Of a stretch of DNA of 64,000 bases, positions 25,642 through 34,753 are shown piece after piece. The notes below the pieces were generated by a model that was not told where the DNA came from, did not search any database, and saw nothing but the letters and a program-made list of their open reading frames with translations. The stretch comes from Lysinibacillus fusiformis (GTDB lineage: Bacteria; Bacillota; Bacilli; Bacillales_A; Planococcaceae): NCBI RefSeq assembly GCF_003049525.1, contig NZ_PYWL01000001.1, forward strand, positions 496,001 to 560,000, read 5' to 3'. Made by a program: the position numbers and the translations under genes. Position 1 is the first letter of the stretch, and each line of letters opens with the position of its first letter.

Positions 25642-26979
25642 TTATTGGTGAATAGCTTTTCCAAAAACGGCTTTGGCTGCATCTCCAATATGCTCACATA
25701 CAGTCGGATGTGGGAAAATCATTTGTGCTAATGAAAGAGCTGTACCACCTGCATTTTTTGCCGCCAATATCGCATTCAGCATTTCTGTTGCACCATCTCC
25801 TACAACACAAGCACCTAGAATTTGACCGCTACCCTCTTCTGTAATTAGCTTCACAAAGCCTTCTGTATTGCCTTCCATTAAACCTTTTGGATTTGTCTTT
25901 AAAGGCATTTTTGTCATCGTGTAAGACACTTTTACCTGTTCTTCTAGTAAACCAAATGTGGCAATCTCAGGATGTGTATAGACACAACGTGGGATAGATG
26001 CTTGGTCAATTGATGCTGGTTGATTACCCACAATATAATCTACAGCATAGATTCCTTCTGCACTTGCTGAATGTGCTAGCTGATAACCACCGACCAAATC
26101 ACCAATTGCATACAGATGGGGCTGACTCGTCTGTAAATGGTCATTGACGGCAATTAAAAGTCCTTCAAATGCTAGCCCTAAATGCTGAGCGATCTCTGTA
26201 TTAGGACGACGCCCTGTGGCAAATAGAAGATTTTCATATGTATATGTACCTTTAGTTGTATGAATAGTATGGCCTTCAAATTTTTCGAATTCGAAATCTG
26301 TTACAAGTTCAATACCAAGTTTCTTCATCTTTTCTCGAATAAGAGGTCTCGACTCTGGTTCTTCCGTTTGTAAAATATCCTCACTATGATTAAGCATTGT
26401 AACTTTCGTTCCTAGAGGTGCTAAACTAAAGGCCATTTCTACTGCAATGACACCACCACCAATAATCGTTAACTGTGCTGGTAGCTCTTTAAGATTGAAA
26501 AATGTATCTGTTGTATAGTAGGTAGCAGTCTCTAAACCTTGAAATGGTGGGACAAATGGATGACTGCCTGTTGCCAATATAATATCCGTGGCTGTCAAAG
26601 TTTCATTTCCAACTGTTATCAGCAAGTCTTTAGTTAATGTGGCTTCACCACGATATAAAGTTATATCGTTGTTGATGATATAGTGCTCAATATTTGTTAG
26701 AAGCTCTTGAATAATTGTATCTTTTCTTTGCATCAATCGAGGGAAATTTATTCGCACATTGTCCGTTTCTATTCCCCAATTATTTCCTTGATTGATTGCC
26801 TGTACTAGTTTACTATGCTCCAATAAAATTTTAGATGGAATGCAGCCGACATTATAGCAGGCTCCTCCTAATTTATCTCGTTCAATCAATGCAACCCTTT
26901 TGCCATTTTTCGCCGCATGAATGGCCGCTACATAACCTCCTGGCCCTGCGCCAATAATCGCTATATCAAAATTTTCCAT
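25642..26979 (-). CDS. Dihydrolipoyl dehydrogenase family flavoprotein
   Basis: A 445-residue FAD-dependent disulfide oxidoreductase. The FAD motif IIGAGPGGYVAAI (6-18), the redox disulfide in GGACYNVGCIPSK, the NAD motif IIGGGVIAVEMA and the C-terminal FPHPTVCEHIGDAA with the catalytic His-Glu are all present, so it should reoxidise a dihydrolipoyl domain. No E1/E2 dehydrogenase genes are adjacent, unlike the pdh operon; it may serve a second complex or act as a lone reductase. I use ATG 26979 with GAGGTGAG upstream; an earlier frame start at 27027 has none. Confidence 0.9.
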   Translation of the reverse strand: MENFDIAIIGAGPGGYVAAIHAAKNGKRVALIERDKLGGACYNVGCIPSKILLEHSKLVQAINQGNNWGIETDNVRINFPRLMQRKDTIIQELLTNIEHYIINNDITLYRGEATLTKDLLITVGNETLTATDIILATGSHPFVPPFQGLETATYYTTDTFFNLKELPAQLTIIGGGVIAVEMAFSLAPLGTKVTMLNHSEDILQTEEPESRPLIREKMKKLGIELVTDFEFEKFEGHTIHTTKGTYTYENLLFATGRRPNTEIAQHLGLAFEGLLIAVNDHLQTSQPHLYAIGDLVGGYQLAHSASAEGIYAVDYIVGNQPASIDQASIPRCVYTHPEIATFGLLEEQVKVSYTMTKMPLKTNPKGLMEGNTEGFVKLITEEGSGQILGACVVGDGATEMLNAILAAKNAGGTALSLAQMIFPHPTVCEHIGDAAKAVFGKAIHQ

Positions 26980-27104
26980 ATTTCTCACCTCATGTAACAC
27001 CTTATCATTGGGAAAAATTGAATGCAATATTATCAGGAATGTCTTAGAGAGGGTTTTTTAAAGAAATGCCCATCTAGTAGAACAATTCGAAAAGCTTAAA
27101 AATG

Positions 27105-27150
27105 AAAATAACAAAAGCCACCGAGAGAAAGAACTTCTCGATAGCTTTTG
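27105..27150 (-). terminator. Terminator after katE
   Basis: CAAAAGC (27112-27118) pairs with GCTTTTG (27144-27150) and an inner GAGA/TCTC segment, with mismatches between. It lies 40 bases after the katE stop. Confidence 0.65.
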
Positions 27151-27189
27151 TCCACAGTCTAAGCCTTATACGTTTATATTTTCCTATGC

Positions 27190-29256
27190 TTAATAAATAT
27201 TGCGTTGCCAAAATCTTTGTTGTGCAATCGCGCCTACAAATTTTTTAGCAAAATCCTTATTACCAGTTGCTAAAACAATGCCTGGTCCCACATTCGCATT
27301 TGACATATTGAAAAACGTTGTACCTGTAACAGCAAACCCAATAGGTTTATAATGGCGATATGCCTCATTAATATAATTCACGATATGTGTATTAAATTTA
27401 GCTTGATTACTTGCCTTTACCCCCACCACATATAACGTGTCAAATAAAACGGCATCGGTTGTAATAAATGTGTCGGTTGCCGTTAATTGAACACCATTAT
27501 TCCCTGTCACAACACCTAGCCGATCAGAAATAATGCTGTAGCGCACACCTTGCCTTGTTAAATATTTCAATACTTCCCCTACCTCATTGGCATCGAATCC
27601 ATCACCAATTAAAACACCTACCTTAAGCGTATAAGGCAATTTAATGGTATTGGCTTGACTAAGTGCAGGTGAAGAGGCTGTTACCTTGGACTGTTCCCCA
27701 CTAGGAGGGTTAACACCAACATTTTCAGCAACAGTTGTAGCCATTGCTTTATCCACACGAACAAACATATCCACAACTTGTTGTCGCACCGATTTACTTT
27801 TTACTTTTCCAACCTCAAAGCTAAAAGCGTCTATAATATGCTGTTTTTCAGGTGGGGACATACTGTTCCAAAAGAGCCTAGCTTGCGAAAAGTGATCGTC
27901 AAAGGATTTACTACGTGCTCTTGTGATTCGCCCTTCAACCTTTTCTTCATAATGAACGTATCCCCCTTCCCTTGCAGTAGATGTTGCAGGCGTATTATTG
28001 GCCAATGAATTTTTATGATAGCTTACTCTACCTAGATTAATTGCCTGTCGACTAAAACCATTCCGTTGATTATTATGCACAGGACAAAGAGGGCGATTAA
28101 TAGGGATTTCCGCAAAGTTTGGTCCCCCGAGACGAATTAACTGTGTATCTAAATAGGAGAAGAGTCGACCTTGTAACAGTGGATCGTTAGTAAAATCAAT
28201 GCCTGGTACAACATTCCCTGGGTGGAAGGCAACTTGCTCCGTTTCAGCAAATACATTATCCACATTACGATTTAAGGTCATTTTTCCAATTTTCTTTACG
28301 GGTATTAGTTCTTCTGGCCAAAGCTTAGTGGCATCTAAAATATCAAAATCAAATTTAAATTCGTCTTCCGGTTCAAGTATTTGCACCCCTAACTCAAACT
28401 CTGGATAATCTCCAATTTCGATGGCCTCCCACAAATCCCGTCGCTGAAAATCTGTGTCTTTCCCTGCAATTATCTGTGCTTCATCCCAAACTAGTGAATG
28501 CACACCTAGTACAGGCTTCCAATGAAACTTCACAAATCTCGATCGTCCTCTGTCATTAACAAAACGGAATGTATGCACCCCGAAACCTTCCATCATACGG
28601 AAGCTTCTAGGTATTGTTCGATCAGACATATGCCACATAATCATATGTGCTATCTCCTGATTGTTCGCAACGAAATCCCAAAACGTATCATGGGCAGAGG
28701 CTGCTTGCGGCATCTCATTATGCGGCTCTGGCTTTACAGCATGAATTAAATCTGGAAACTTAATAGCATCCTGAATAAAAAAGACTGGAATATTATTGCC
28801 TACTAAATCATAATTTCCTTCATCCGTGTAAAATTTTGTTGCAAACCCCCGTACATCACGAGCTGTGTCCATCGAGCCTAAACTACCTACCACTGTCGAG
28901 AATCTAACAAACACTGGTGTTTTCTTTTTCGGGTCTTGCAAAAATTTCGCTTTCGTATACTCTCTCATTGACTCATATAATTCGAATTCACCATGCGCTG
29001 CAAAACCTCTAGCATGTACGACTCTTTCTGGAATTCGTTCGTGGTCAAAATGTGTAATTTTTTCTCGAAGGTGAAAATCCTCCATAATTGTCGGACCGCG
29101 GACTCCTGCTTTTAAGGAATCCTCATCGTTAGACACTCTAAGACCCTGATTCGTAGTCATTTTTGTGCCTTCATTCTCAACACGAAACGGCTCTAGTTGC
29201 TGATCCTTGGCATTATCCTCTATATTTTTGCGTTGATTCGAATTTGGCTTATCCAC
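27190..29256 (-). CDS. katE: Large-subunit catalase KatE (HPII type)
   Basis: A monofunctional heme catalase of 688 residues, the length of Bacillus KatE. After a polar N-terminal arm come [18 protein letters not shown], the distal histidine in [28 protein letters not shown], and the proximal-Tyr helix in [15 protein letters not shown]. Residues about 550-688 are the DJ-1/GATase-like C-terminal domain of large-subunit catalases. GTG at 29256-29254 is taken as the start because AAAGGGG lies just upstream and because Bacillus KatE begins at the matching place; a TTG at 29292 is the alternative. In Bacillus katE is SigB-dependent; no such promoter was confirmed here. Confidence 0.95.
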   Translation of the reverse strand: MDKPNSNQRKNIEDNAKDQQLEPFRVENEGTKMTTNQGLRVSNDEDSLKAGVRGPTIMEDFHLREKITHFDHERIPERVVHARGFAAHGEFELYESMREYTKAKFLQDPKKKTPVFVRFSTVVGSLGSMDTARDVRGFATKFYTDEGNYDLVGNNIPVFFIQDAIKFPDLIHAVKPEPHNEMPQAASAHDTFWDFVANNQEIAHMIMWHMSDRTIPRSFRMMEGFGVHTFRFVNDRGRSRFVKFHWKPVLGVHSLVWDEAQIIAGKDTDFQRRDLWEAIEIGDYPEFELGVQILEPEDEFKFDFDILDATKLWPEELIPVKKIGKMTLNRNVDNVFAETEQVAFHPGNVVPGIDFTNDPLLQGRLFSYLDTQLIRLGGPNFAEIPINRPLCPVHNNQRNGFSRQAINLGRVSYHKNSLANNTPATSTAREGGYVHYEEKVEGRITRARSKSFDDHFSQARLFWNSMSPPEKQHIIDAFSFEVGKVKSKSVRQQVVDMFVRVDKAMATTVAENVGVNPPSGEQSKVTASSPALSQANTIKLPYTLKVGVLIGDGFDANEVGEVLKYLTRQGVRYSIISDRLGVVTGNNGVQLTATDTFITTDAVLFDTLYVVGVKASNQAKFNTHIVNYINEAYRHYKPIGFAVTGTTFFNMSNANVGPGIVLATGNKDFAKKFVGAIAQQRFWQRNIY

Positions 29257-29354
29257 GCAATCCCCTTTCATACTATTACTGATTTCGCTCAATAGACACT
29301 ATATGTTTGTTTGGAATAAACATGCATTTATTTGACAATCTATCTCCGCTAAAG

Positions 29355-29391
29355 TAAAAAGTAGGTTCCCTATATAACATAAAGAACCTAC
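29355..29391 (-). terminator. Terminator after the rloB-like gene
   Basis: Arms GTAGGTTC (29361-29368) and GAACCTAC (29384-29391), with TTTTTAC following on the minus strand. Confidence 0.85.
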
Positions 29392-29396
29392 CAATC

Positions 29397-29972
29397 TTAA
29401 AATATGTATCGTATCATTTCATGTATGTTACAGTAGGGGTTGTCACGGCTCTCCGTACTACGAAGAGCCATCATGTCCGTACAATTTTTAATCGCTACCT
29501 CATGTCGTAATGCAATAGGGGCAATAAGAGACTCGTCAGCCTTATGACGGAAATATCGACTCACGCCAAGATGTTGTTCCATTTTGTCATTTAAGACAGC
29601 TCGTGGATATTTTTCCGAGCTATCCACTTCTTCAAAATGCAAAAGTAACCACAATTCAAAAGCTTCATTTGAATAAGCAATATGAATCCCTTTTTCCTCA
29701 CAAAATTGATTTACTTCCTCCAATTGCTTTTCAGTTAAATCATCCTTATCAAAAACAATCCAGACCTCGTCAAAATATTGATAACTTGAATCCCGATAAG
29801 CATGTTGAGCAAGCTTAATTGCAGAACGTTTAACGTTTTTTATTTTCACACTCACCATTTTAGAGCGCTTCAAAATACGTAGCTGCTCAAAATAAATACG
29901 TTCCGTTTCACCTTCACAATAAATTAAAATAGTATTCCGCAGTGTTCGGTTTCCTTGTTGACGTACTCTCAC
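29397..29972 (-). CDS. RloB-family protein (TOPRIM-like putative defence effector)
   Basis: A 191-residue RloB-domain protein. RloB-like proteins are encoded with RloA ATPases in restriction-linked loci and in the abortive-infection system AbiL. The start ILIYCEGETERIYFEQL supplies Glu20 (with Glu22 and Glu24), and VWIVFDKDD supplies Asp75-Asp77/78; this E...DxD order is that of TOPRIM nucleases, so a metal-dependent nuclease is a fair inference. The EAFELWLLLHF segment is also family-typical. The GTG start overlaps the RloA stop by four bases (GTGA), indicating translational coupling. A terminator follows. No methylase or restriction gene is near. Confidence 0.85.
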   Translation of the reverse strand: MRVRQQGNRTLRNTILIYCEGETERIYFEQLRILKRSKMVSVKIKNVKRSAIKLAQHAYRDSSYQYFDEVWIVFDKDDLTEKQLEEVNQFCEEKGIHIAYSNEAFELWLLLHFEEVDSSEKYPRAVLNDKMEQHLGVSRYFRHKADESLIAPIALRHEVAIKNCTDMMALRSTESRDNPYCNIHEMIRYIF

Positions 29973-31249
29973 TGCTCAGATACCTCCGCTTCATCTAAAT
30001 ATTGTTCAGATAAATATTCATTAATAACGGGAGTTGCGCCAAATTCTCCTTTTAAATAACGTTTTGCATATGAAAGGTCGCCACGCTTTTTTTGCAGGTC
30101 TGCAAAATCAAATAAAGAATAAAGCTCAGATTCATTTTTAAAGGTTTTATTAACAAACCAAATTTGATCGGACCGCAATGGCTGATCCAATAATTCTATT
30201 TCATGACTCGTCACGACAAATTGATTACTCGTATTGCGTTTACTATTCATGATTGCCATTAGAAATTCACAAATTGACACATGAAAAGCTGTATCAAATT
30301 CATCAATAAAAATAGTTTTTCCTTTATTATAAGCATCTACCATCACACAAGCTAAATGCAACATGCGCACAGTACCTTTAGAATCCATCGTCCAATTGAT
30401 CGTCTCTGTCCCGATGGGGGCACCTGCTTCATCGAATGATAAATAATGCAGATCGATATCAACTTCTTGAATGATCTCAGGGGTGTCAAATTCGTAGCCA
30501 ATGGTATTTTTTTCTCTGCGTTCCACACGTCTTGCTGTGACATCTTGAATCGAAAAATCGGCAATTTTAAGAAGTTTGATGACCTCTTTTTTAAAAGGCT
30601 CTTCTTCAAGTTTACGAATAAGGGGATGACTTGATAACCGATTCGCTTCATCGAGAAACAGGATTTTATGTAAAAACCAATCGAATACCTTTAACGCATC
30701 TGAATCATTAAAAACATGGAGCACTGATAAAAAGGCTGTATTATTACGTGTATATTTTGTTAATTTCTGTGCCGTCGAATGAGCTGTGTCATACGAATAG
30801 TCCACACCATCCCAACGTCGGACAAAAAGTTCTTCCTTCAAATTATTTGTTGTCTTGTGAAGGCGCTCATATAAAACTAAGGAAGCATTATACTGAATTT
30901 CATAATCATACAAAGCTCCGTCCAAAAATAGGGAAATCATAAATTCTGTTGGTTTGCCCTGCTGACTTCCTAGCTTAAATGGTTGATAAGGTAGACGTAA
31001 TTGTTTAATATTGTTTAAATTTTCAAAGTTAAAAAGTAAGGACCGCAAAACCTTAATTGCGGTAAATAGATTAGATTTACCACTTCCATTTGGCCCAAAA
31101 ATAAATGCACTTTTCACTACACGCAGTGAATCATCCAATTGCATGGTATGGGTATCCTTCCATTTTCGCAGACGACTTCCCGCTACCATTGAAAATAATG
31201 TATCCTCTTTATAGCTTAGACAATTGTTTACTCTAAAATCTACAAGCAT
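29969..31249 (-). CDS. RloA-like AAA/ABC-type ATPase of a two-gene defence module
   Basis: A 426-residue ATPase of the AAA_15/AAA_21 (OLD, RloA, AbiLi) kind. It starts with a beta-strand MLVDFRVNNCLSYKE, Walker A FGPNGSGKSNLF (51-62), an SMC/Rad50-like insertion in the middle, SKGTVRMLHLA (near 290-300, signature-like), Walker B TIFIDEF with D316-E317, and the switch His349 in VVTSHEI. Such ATPases sense phage and gate a partner nuclease. ATG 31249 is selected by GGAGG upstream; the frame extends to 31273 without a site. A TATAAT (31293-31288) suggests its own promoter. Coupled to the RloB-like gene. Confidence 0.88.
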   Translation of the reverse strand: MLVDFRVNNCLSYKEDTLFSMVAGSRLRKWKDTHTMQLDDSLRVVKSAFIFGPNGSGKSNLFTAIKVLRSLLFNFENLNNIKQLRLPYQPFKLGSQQGKPTEFMISLFLDGALYDYEIQYNASLVLYERLHKTTNNLKEELFVRRWDGVDYSYDTAHSTAQKLTKYTRNNTAFLSVLHVFNDSDALKVFDWFLHKILFLDEANRLSSHPLIRKLEEEPFKKEVIKLLKIADFSIQDVTARRVERREKNTIGYEFDTPEIIQEVDIDLHYLSFDEAGAPIGTETINWTMDSKGTVRMLHLACVMVDAYNKGKTIFIDEFDTAFHVSICEFLMAIMNSKRNTSNQFVVTSHEIELLDQPLRSDQIWFVNKTFKNESELYSLFDFADLQKKRGDLSYAKRYLKGEFGATPVINEYLSEQYLDEAEVSEQ

Positions 31250-31303
31250 ATGTAAGCCTCCGTCCACATCCATTTCTTTAATGAATTATTATACTATAGA
31301 CAT

Positions 31304-31333
31304 AGAAAAAGACATATTACACAGTGTAATATG
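31304..31333 (-). terminator. Terminator after the GalE-like gene
   Basis: Perfect 10-base arms CATATTACAC (31313-31322) and GTGTAATATG (31324-31333) around a single base, so the real loop is wider; TCTTTTTC follows on the minus strand. Confidence 0.75.
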
Positions 31334-31350
31334 CCAAATCCTCTATATCG

Positions 31351-32277
31351 TTAAATTTCCGCTAATTTATCAACTTGTAAAGCATTCAGCGTACGTTCAA
31401 TTCCCTCTGCAAAAGAAATTTTGGGTCTCCAACCAATTGCATTAGCTAATTTGTCATTATTTAAAAATGAATGTTCAATATCTCCTTCTCGCGCGGGGGC
31501 ATATTGAATTTCAAGTGGATGATTTAAATGCTGAAGTAGCAAAATAACTTGATGAAGTGACCAGGCTTCATTTGTGGACACATTATAGATACCCTGCAAT
31601 CGTGCATGGACACCGGCATAGATGGCGTCTGCAATATCATCGACGTAAATAAAGTCACGTGTCTGTTCACCATCACCATAAATCGTAAAGGGTTTTCCCT
31701 CCATACTACTTTTTAACATGCTTGGGATGACAGCAGCTTCACCTTGCATTTGTTGTCTTGGACCGAAAACATTGGCGAATCTGTAAATAAGAATAGGTAA
31801 CCGATAATCCTTTTGCCATTTCTCACAATAGGTTTCTCCAATGCTCTTGTTTAATCCATACATAGATATCGGTTCACAGACATCTGTTTCTTCTAGTGGC
31901 GGATAGTGACTATTTCCATACACAGCAGCTGAGGAGGCAAAAACAAAATGCTTTACCTTATATTTAGATGATAAAAAGAGCATTTGACTTAGCCCAACAA
32001 TATTCGTCAAAATATCCTTTACTGGCTCCTGTAAGGATTGTTGAACACTTGTTTGCGCTGCACAGTGAATCACCACATCGAAATGTGTTTCTTTAAAAAG
32101 GTGCTCACAAACCTCATCTTCCACATTTAAAAGATAAGATTTATGCTCAAAGTCAACATTTCGTAAGTGACCCGTACTTAAATTATCAATAATATAAACC
32201 GATGCTCCTTCTTCAAAAAAACGCCTACCTACTGCACTGCCAATAAAACCATAGCCACCTGTCACTAATACATTCAT
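31351..32277 (-). CDS. NAD-dependent nucleotide-sugar epimerase/dehydratase (GalE-like)
   Basis: A 308-residue extended SDR. NAD loop TGGYGFIGSAVGRRF (6-20), DNLSTG after the second strand, the Ser site ASSAAVYGNS, the catalytic YGLNK (Tyr-x3-Lys) and DFIYVDDIADAI match UDP-glucose/UDP-GlcNAc 4-epimerases and the short GalE-like group of Firmicutes. Substrate may be UDP-glucose, UDP-GlcNAc or a related sugar. It stands alone with its own terminator, away from polysaccharide genes. GGGGGCG precedes ATG. Confidence 0.85.
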   Translation of the reverse strand: MNVLVTGGYGFIGSAVGRRFFEEGASVYIIDNLSTGHLRNVDFEHKSYLLNVEDEVCEHLFKETHFDVVIHCAAQTSVQQSLQEPVKDILTNIVGLSQMLFLSSKYKVKHFVFASSAAVYGNSHYPPLEETDVCEPISMYGLNKSIGETYCEKWQKDYRLPILIYRFANVFGPRQQMQGEAAVIPSMLKSSMEGKPFTIYGDGEQTRDFIYVDDIADAIYAGVHARLQGIYNVSTNEAWSLHQVILLLQHLNHPLEIQYAPAREGDIEHSFLNNDKLANAIGWRPKISFAEGIERTLNALQVDKLAEI

Positions 32278-32413
32278 CCTATCGCCCCCAAAAACAATAT
32301 GATGATTTATATGCAGTATTTGCTAAAAATATGCAAGAAACTTATTTGGTGGGATTTTTTTACAGAATATCATTACTAGAATATATGATAAGCACATGCC
32401 TATTTTGGGACAT

Positions 32414-32448
32414 ATAAAAAGCATGCTCGAATATTACTTCAAGCATGC
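32414..32448 (-). terminator. Terminator after yceI
   Basis: Arms GCATGCT (32421-32427) and AGCATGC (32442-32448), extended by GA/TTC pairs, with TTTTTAT on the minus strand. Confidence 0.85.
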
Positions 32449-32465
32449 AAGGAAAAATCTCTTTA

Positions 32466-32993
32466 TTACGCTGGGTTAATTTCTAACTCAACTGATACTT
32501 TAATATCTTTACCTACAAGAACTCCACCAGTTTCTAAGGCAGCATTCCAAGTTAAACCAAAGTCTTCACGATTGATCGTTGTTTCAGCTTCAAAACCATA
32601 TACTTCTTGCCCCCATGGATTTGTGCCTTTGCCGTTAAACTCCGTATCAAATGTTACTGATTTTGTTACACCTTTAATTGTTAAGTCACCTGTTACTGAA
32701 TATTCATCGCTAGATTTTTTTGTAATATTTGTTGATTTAAACGTAATGGTTGGATATTGTTCAGCATCAAAGAAATCTTCTGCTTTTAAATGGTTATCAC
32801 GATCTTCACTACGTGTATTAATGCTTGCTGGATCAATTGTAAAGCTGATGTTAGCAGTAGTTAAGTCTGCAAGATCTGCCGCCTCAATGTCCGCTGTGTA
32901 TTTGTCAAATACACCTTTCACTTTTGATACCATCATGTGTTTTACTTGAAAGTTAATTGCTGAGTGCCCTAAATCAATATTCCATTTTGCCAT
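32466..32993 (-). CDS. yceI: YceI-family lipocalin-like protein
   Basis: A 175-residue YceI protein: an extended beta barrel that binds polyisoprenoid or amphiphilic ligands. The start AKWNIDLGHSAINFQVKHMMV is the family signature, followed by GDLTIKGVTKSVTFD and the end of the barrel. There is no signal peptide, so it is cytosolic, as in other Bacillales members. ATG 32993 has GGAGG 9 bases before; the long frame to 33083 is spurious. The upstream region holds an MhqR-type box and several palindromes, so it is very likely induced by quinone or electrophile stress. Confidence 0.93.
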   Translation of the reverse strand: MAKWNIDLGHSAINFQVKHMMVSKVKGVFDKYTADIEAADLADLTTANISFTIDPASINTRSEDRDNHLKAEDFFDAEQYPTITFKSTNITKKSSDEYSVTGDLTIKGVTKSVTFDTEFNGKGTNPWGQEVYGFEAETTINREDFGLTWNAALETGGVLVGKDIKVSVELEINPA

Positions 32994-33020
32994 TTTAAAA
33001 TTCCTCCAATAAGTTGATTT

Positions 33021-33038
33021 TATCTCGATTTCGAGATA
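33021..33038 (-). promoter_or_regulatory. MhqR-type operator upstream of yceI
   Basis: TATCTCGATTTCGAGATA, a palindrome with 8-base arms, differs in one central base from the B. subtilis MhqR box TATCTCGAATTCGAGATA as I remember it. It lies 28 bases before the yceI start. A TAAAAT lies just upstream of it on the minus strand and could be the -10 box of a repressed promoter. Confidence 0.78.
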
Positions 33039-33130
33039 TATTTTAAAATATGAAGCAACTACAGTAATTATGTTACCCAACATTATTTAGGATAAACATT
33101 TGTAGTTACTTATCTTTTTTTACTACTTTA

Positions 33131-33200
33131 GTTATAAAAAGTAATTGATTACTTTATGTAACCTACTATATATTAATAATCTAATTACGTCAAGTAATTA
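33131..33200 (-). promoter_or_regulatory. Distal yceI promoter with two palindromes
   Basis: On the minus strand TTGACG (33193-33188), 17 bases, TATAGT (33170-33165): a strong promoter. The -35 box is the loop of the palindrome TAATTAC-TTGAC-GTAATTA (33182-33200), and downstream of the -10 lies GTTA...AAAGTAAT-TG-ATTACTTT...TAAC (33131-33162). The TTA-TTACTTGAC string is shared with the doxX promoter, suggesting the HxlR-type regulator acts here too. Confidence 0.65.
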
Positions 33201-33386
33201 AATTGTTTTTTTATTTAATGTTCATGTTGAAAACTGAGATATCCTATTCCTCTGAACATGTATACGTTTTTCCATAGCCGAAGTAGCAAAAAAAGCATGA
33301 CGGTAAAGAGACTTTTACAGATACTTAAAATAGTAGGTTGTTGTATAATTCTGCGAAGAACACTTGATTTCAAGGAGGTATAACAT

Positions 33387-33824
33387 ATGAAAATCAATCG
33401 AATGGATCATGTGAGTATAAACGTAAATGATCTTTCAGAGGCTAAAGCATTTTTTCTTGAGTTAGGACTTGAAGTAAAAGCAGAATGGGAATTGGAAGGA
33501 GAACAATTAAGCCGAATAGTTGGGCTTAATCATGCTAAAACGGCATGTGTAGGTTTGGGGATGCCTGATGGTCAGACATGGATAGAGCTAGTGAAATTTT
33601 ATTCGCCATCAGATGACAAAGATATTCAGCAACCTCTTGCCAATACGCTAGGAATCCGACATATTTGCTTTAATGTTGAAGATATTGAAGGTATTATTGC
33701 TAAATTGAAAAAAAGGGGTACAGAAATTTTTAGTGAGATACAGCAATATGAAGATAGTTATAAATTATGTTACGTTCGTGGTCCTGAAGGAATTATTTTA
33801 GAGCTGGGAGAGAAAATCAAATAA
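33387..33824 (+). CDS. VOC (glyoxalase/dioxygenase fold) family protein
   Basis: A 145-residue two-repeat VOC protein. Metal ligands are readable: His8 in MDHVSINV, Glu in TWIELVKF, His in IRHICFNV and Glu in IILELGE, so a mononuclear metal site is likely intact. The family includes glyoxalase I, fosfomycin-resistance enzymes and extradiol dioxygenases; the substrate is not evident. AAGGAGG before ATG. A TATAAT at 33344-33349 may be the promoter -10. Next to yceI but divergent, so co-regulation with the electrophile-stress genes is possible but unproven. Confidence 0.85.
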   Translation: MKINRMDHVSINVNDLSEAKAFFLELGLEVKAEWELEGEQLSRIVGLNHAKTACVGLGMPDGQTWIELVKFYSPSDDKDIQQPLANTLGIRHICFNVEDIEGIIAKLKKRGTEIFSEIQQYEDSYKLCYVRGPEGIILELGEKIK

Positions 33825-33879
33825 AAAGAAACTGAAATAATGGAAACGTAGACACCTGCTTATTGAGAGTAGTCATTAT

Positions 33880-33922
33880 GGCTTAAAAAATAAATGGAGA
33901 ACCTTGACAATAATGGTTCTCC
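33880..33922 (-). terminator. Terminator of the heme-uptake operon
   Basis: Arms GGAGAACC (33896-33903) and GGTTCTCC (33915-33922), then ATTTATTTTTT on the minus strand, 40 bases past the srtB stop. Confidence 0.82.
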
Positions 33923-33964
33923 TCCATAAAAGGGTGTCGAACTTTTCGTACTTCCCTACTATTC

Positions 33965-34753
33965 TTATTCTCCACGTTTTACTAATTTACCCTGCACAAC
34001 AAAGCGATGATCGTCACTCATCACTGAATCCTTACAAGTAGACAATGTCAGGATTTTATCACTGGGACTTATAGCGACATTCATTTGTATGGATGAGCGC
34101 TTCTGAATGTCCTCTAGAAATTGCTGATAAGCTCCGTCACTTGTAAAGTCCGTTTCAATATAATAGAAATCAATAGTTGTCTCATATGCAGCAAATACCT
34201 CGATATCATACCCTTCATATAGGGTATCTAAATAAATAATTGGATGGTCATCCGCGTAGTCTTGCTTTAAATAATTTTTTAGACTACCAAACATCGTATT
34301 GTTTTTCATAGCATGACCATATAAAATTGTATTTTGATTCATAGAAAGAATATTATTGCGATAATCCATAAAGACACTTCCTGCACGACTTTCCTCGTCT
34401 TTAAAATTATGATTTAAATAAAACTCATTATTGTCAGCTTGTAGTACTGGATTATTTAACTTTGTTCCATCCACTGAAATCCATCCCACAATTTGACGGT
34501 TCATTGCTAATAAATCTTGGAATTGAGGTCTTATCGTTGAAGGAGCTTGAGTTTCTTCCTCTTGACTTACTGGCTGATCCTCAATAGTGCTTAATGTAGC
34601 TTGATATATATCCTGCACTTCCTTCAGTGATTTTGATGTCTCATAGTACGTATATAGATACTTTGCCAGAGAAAATGCAGAAAATAAAAATATCACTAAA
34701 TATAGAAATGTGACTAACTTTGACGCCTTCTTTTTCATCCTATCACCAATCAT
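33965..34753 (-). CDS. srtB: Class B sortase SrtB
   Basis: SrtB is the membrane transpeptidase that links IsdC-type proteins to peptidoglycan at an NPxT(N/D/G) motif. The 262-residue protein has an N-terminal membrane anchor (13-34), and the catalytic triad His147 (ILYGHAMK), Cys240 (TLSTCKDS) and Arg250 (DDHRFVVQG) in the class B layout. Its likely substrate, IsdC with NPQTD, is the first gene of the same operon. The ATG at 34753 overlaps the ATPase stop (ATGA); the ATG at 34738 (MKKKASK) is an equally possible start. Confidence 0.93.
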   Translation of the reverse strand: MIGDRMKKKASKLVTFLYLVIFLFSAFSLAKYLYTYYETSKSLKEVQDIYQATLSTIEDQPVSQEEETQAPSTIRPQFQDLLAMNRQIVGWISVDGTKLNNPVLQADNNEFYLNHNFKDEESRAGSVFMDYRNNILSMNQNTILYGHAMKNNTMFGSLKNYLKQDYADDHPIIYLDTLYEGYDIEVFAAYETTIDFYYIETDFTSDGAYQQFLEDIQKRSSIQMNVAISPSDKILTLSTCKDSVMSDDHRFVVQGKLVKRGE

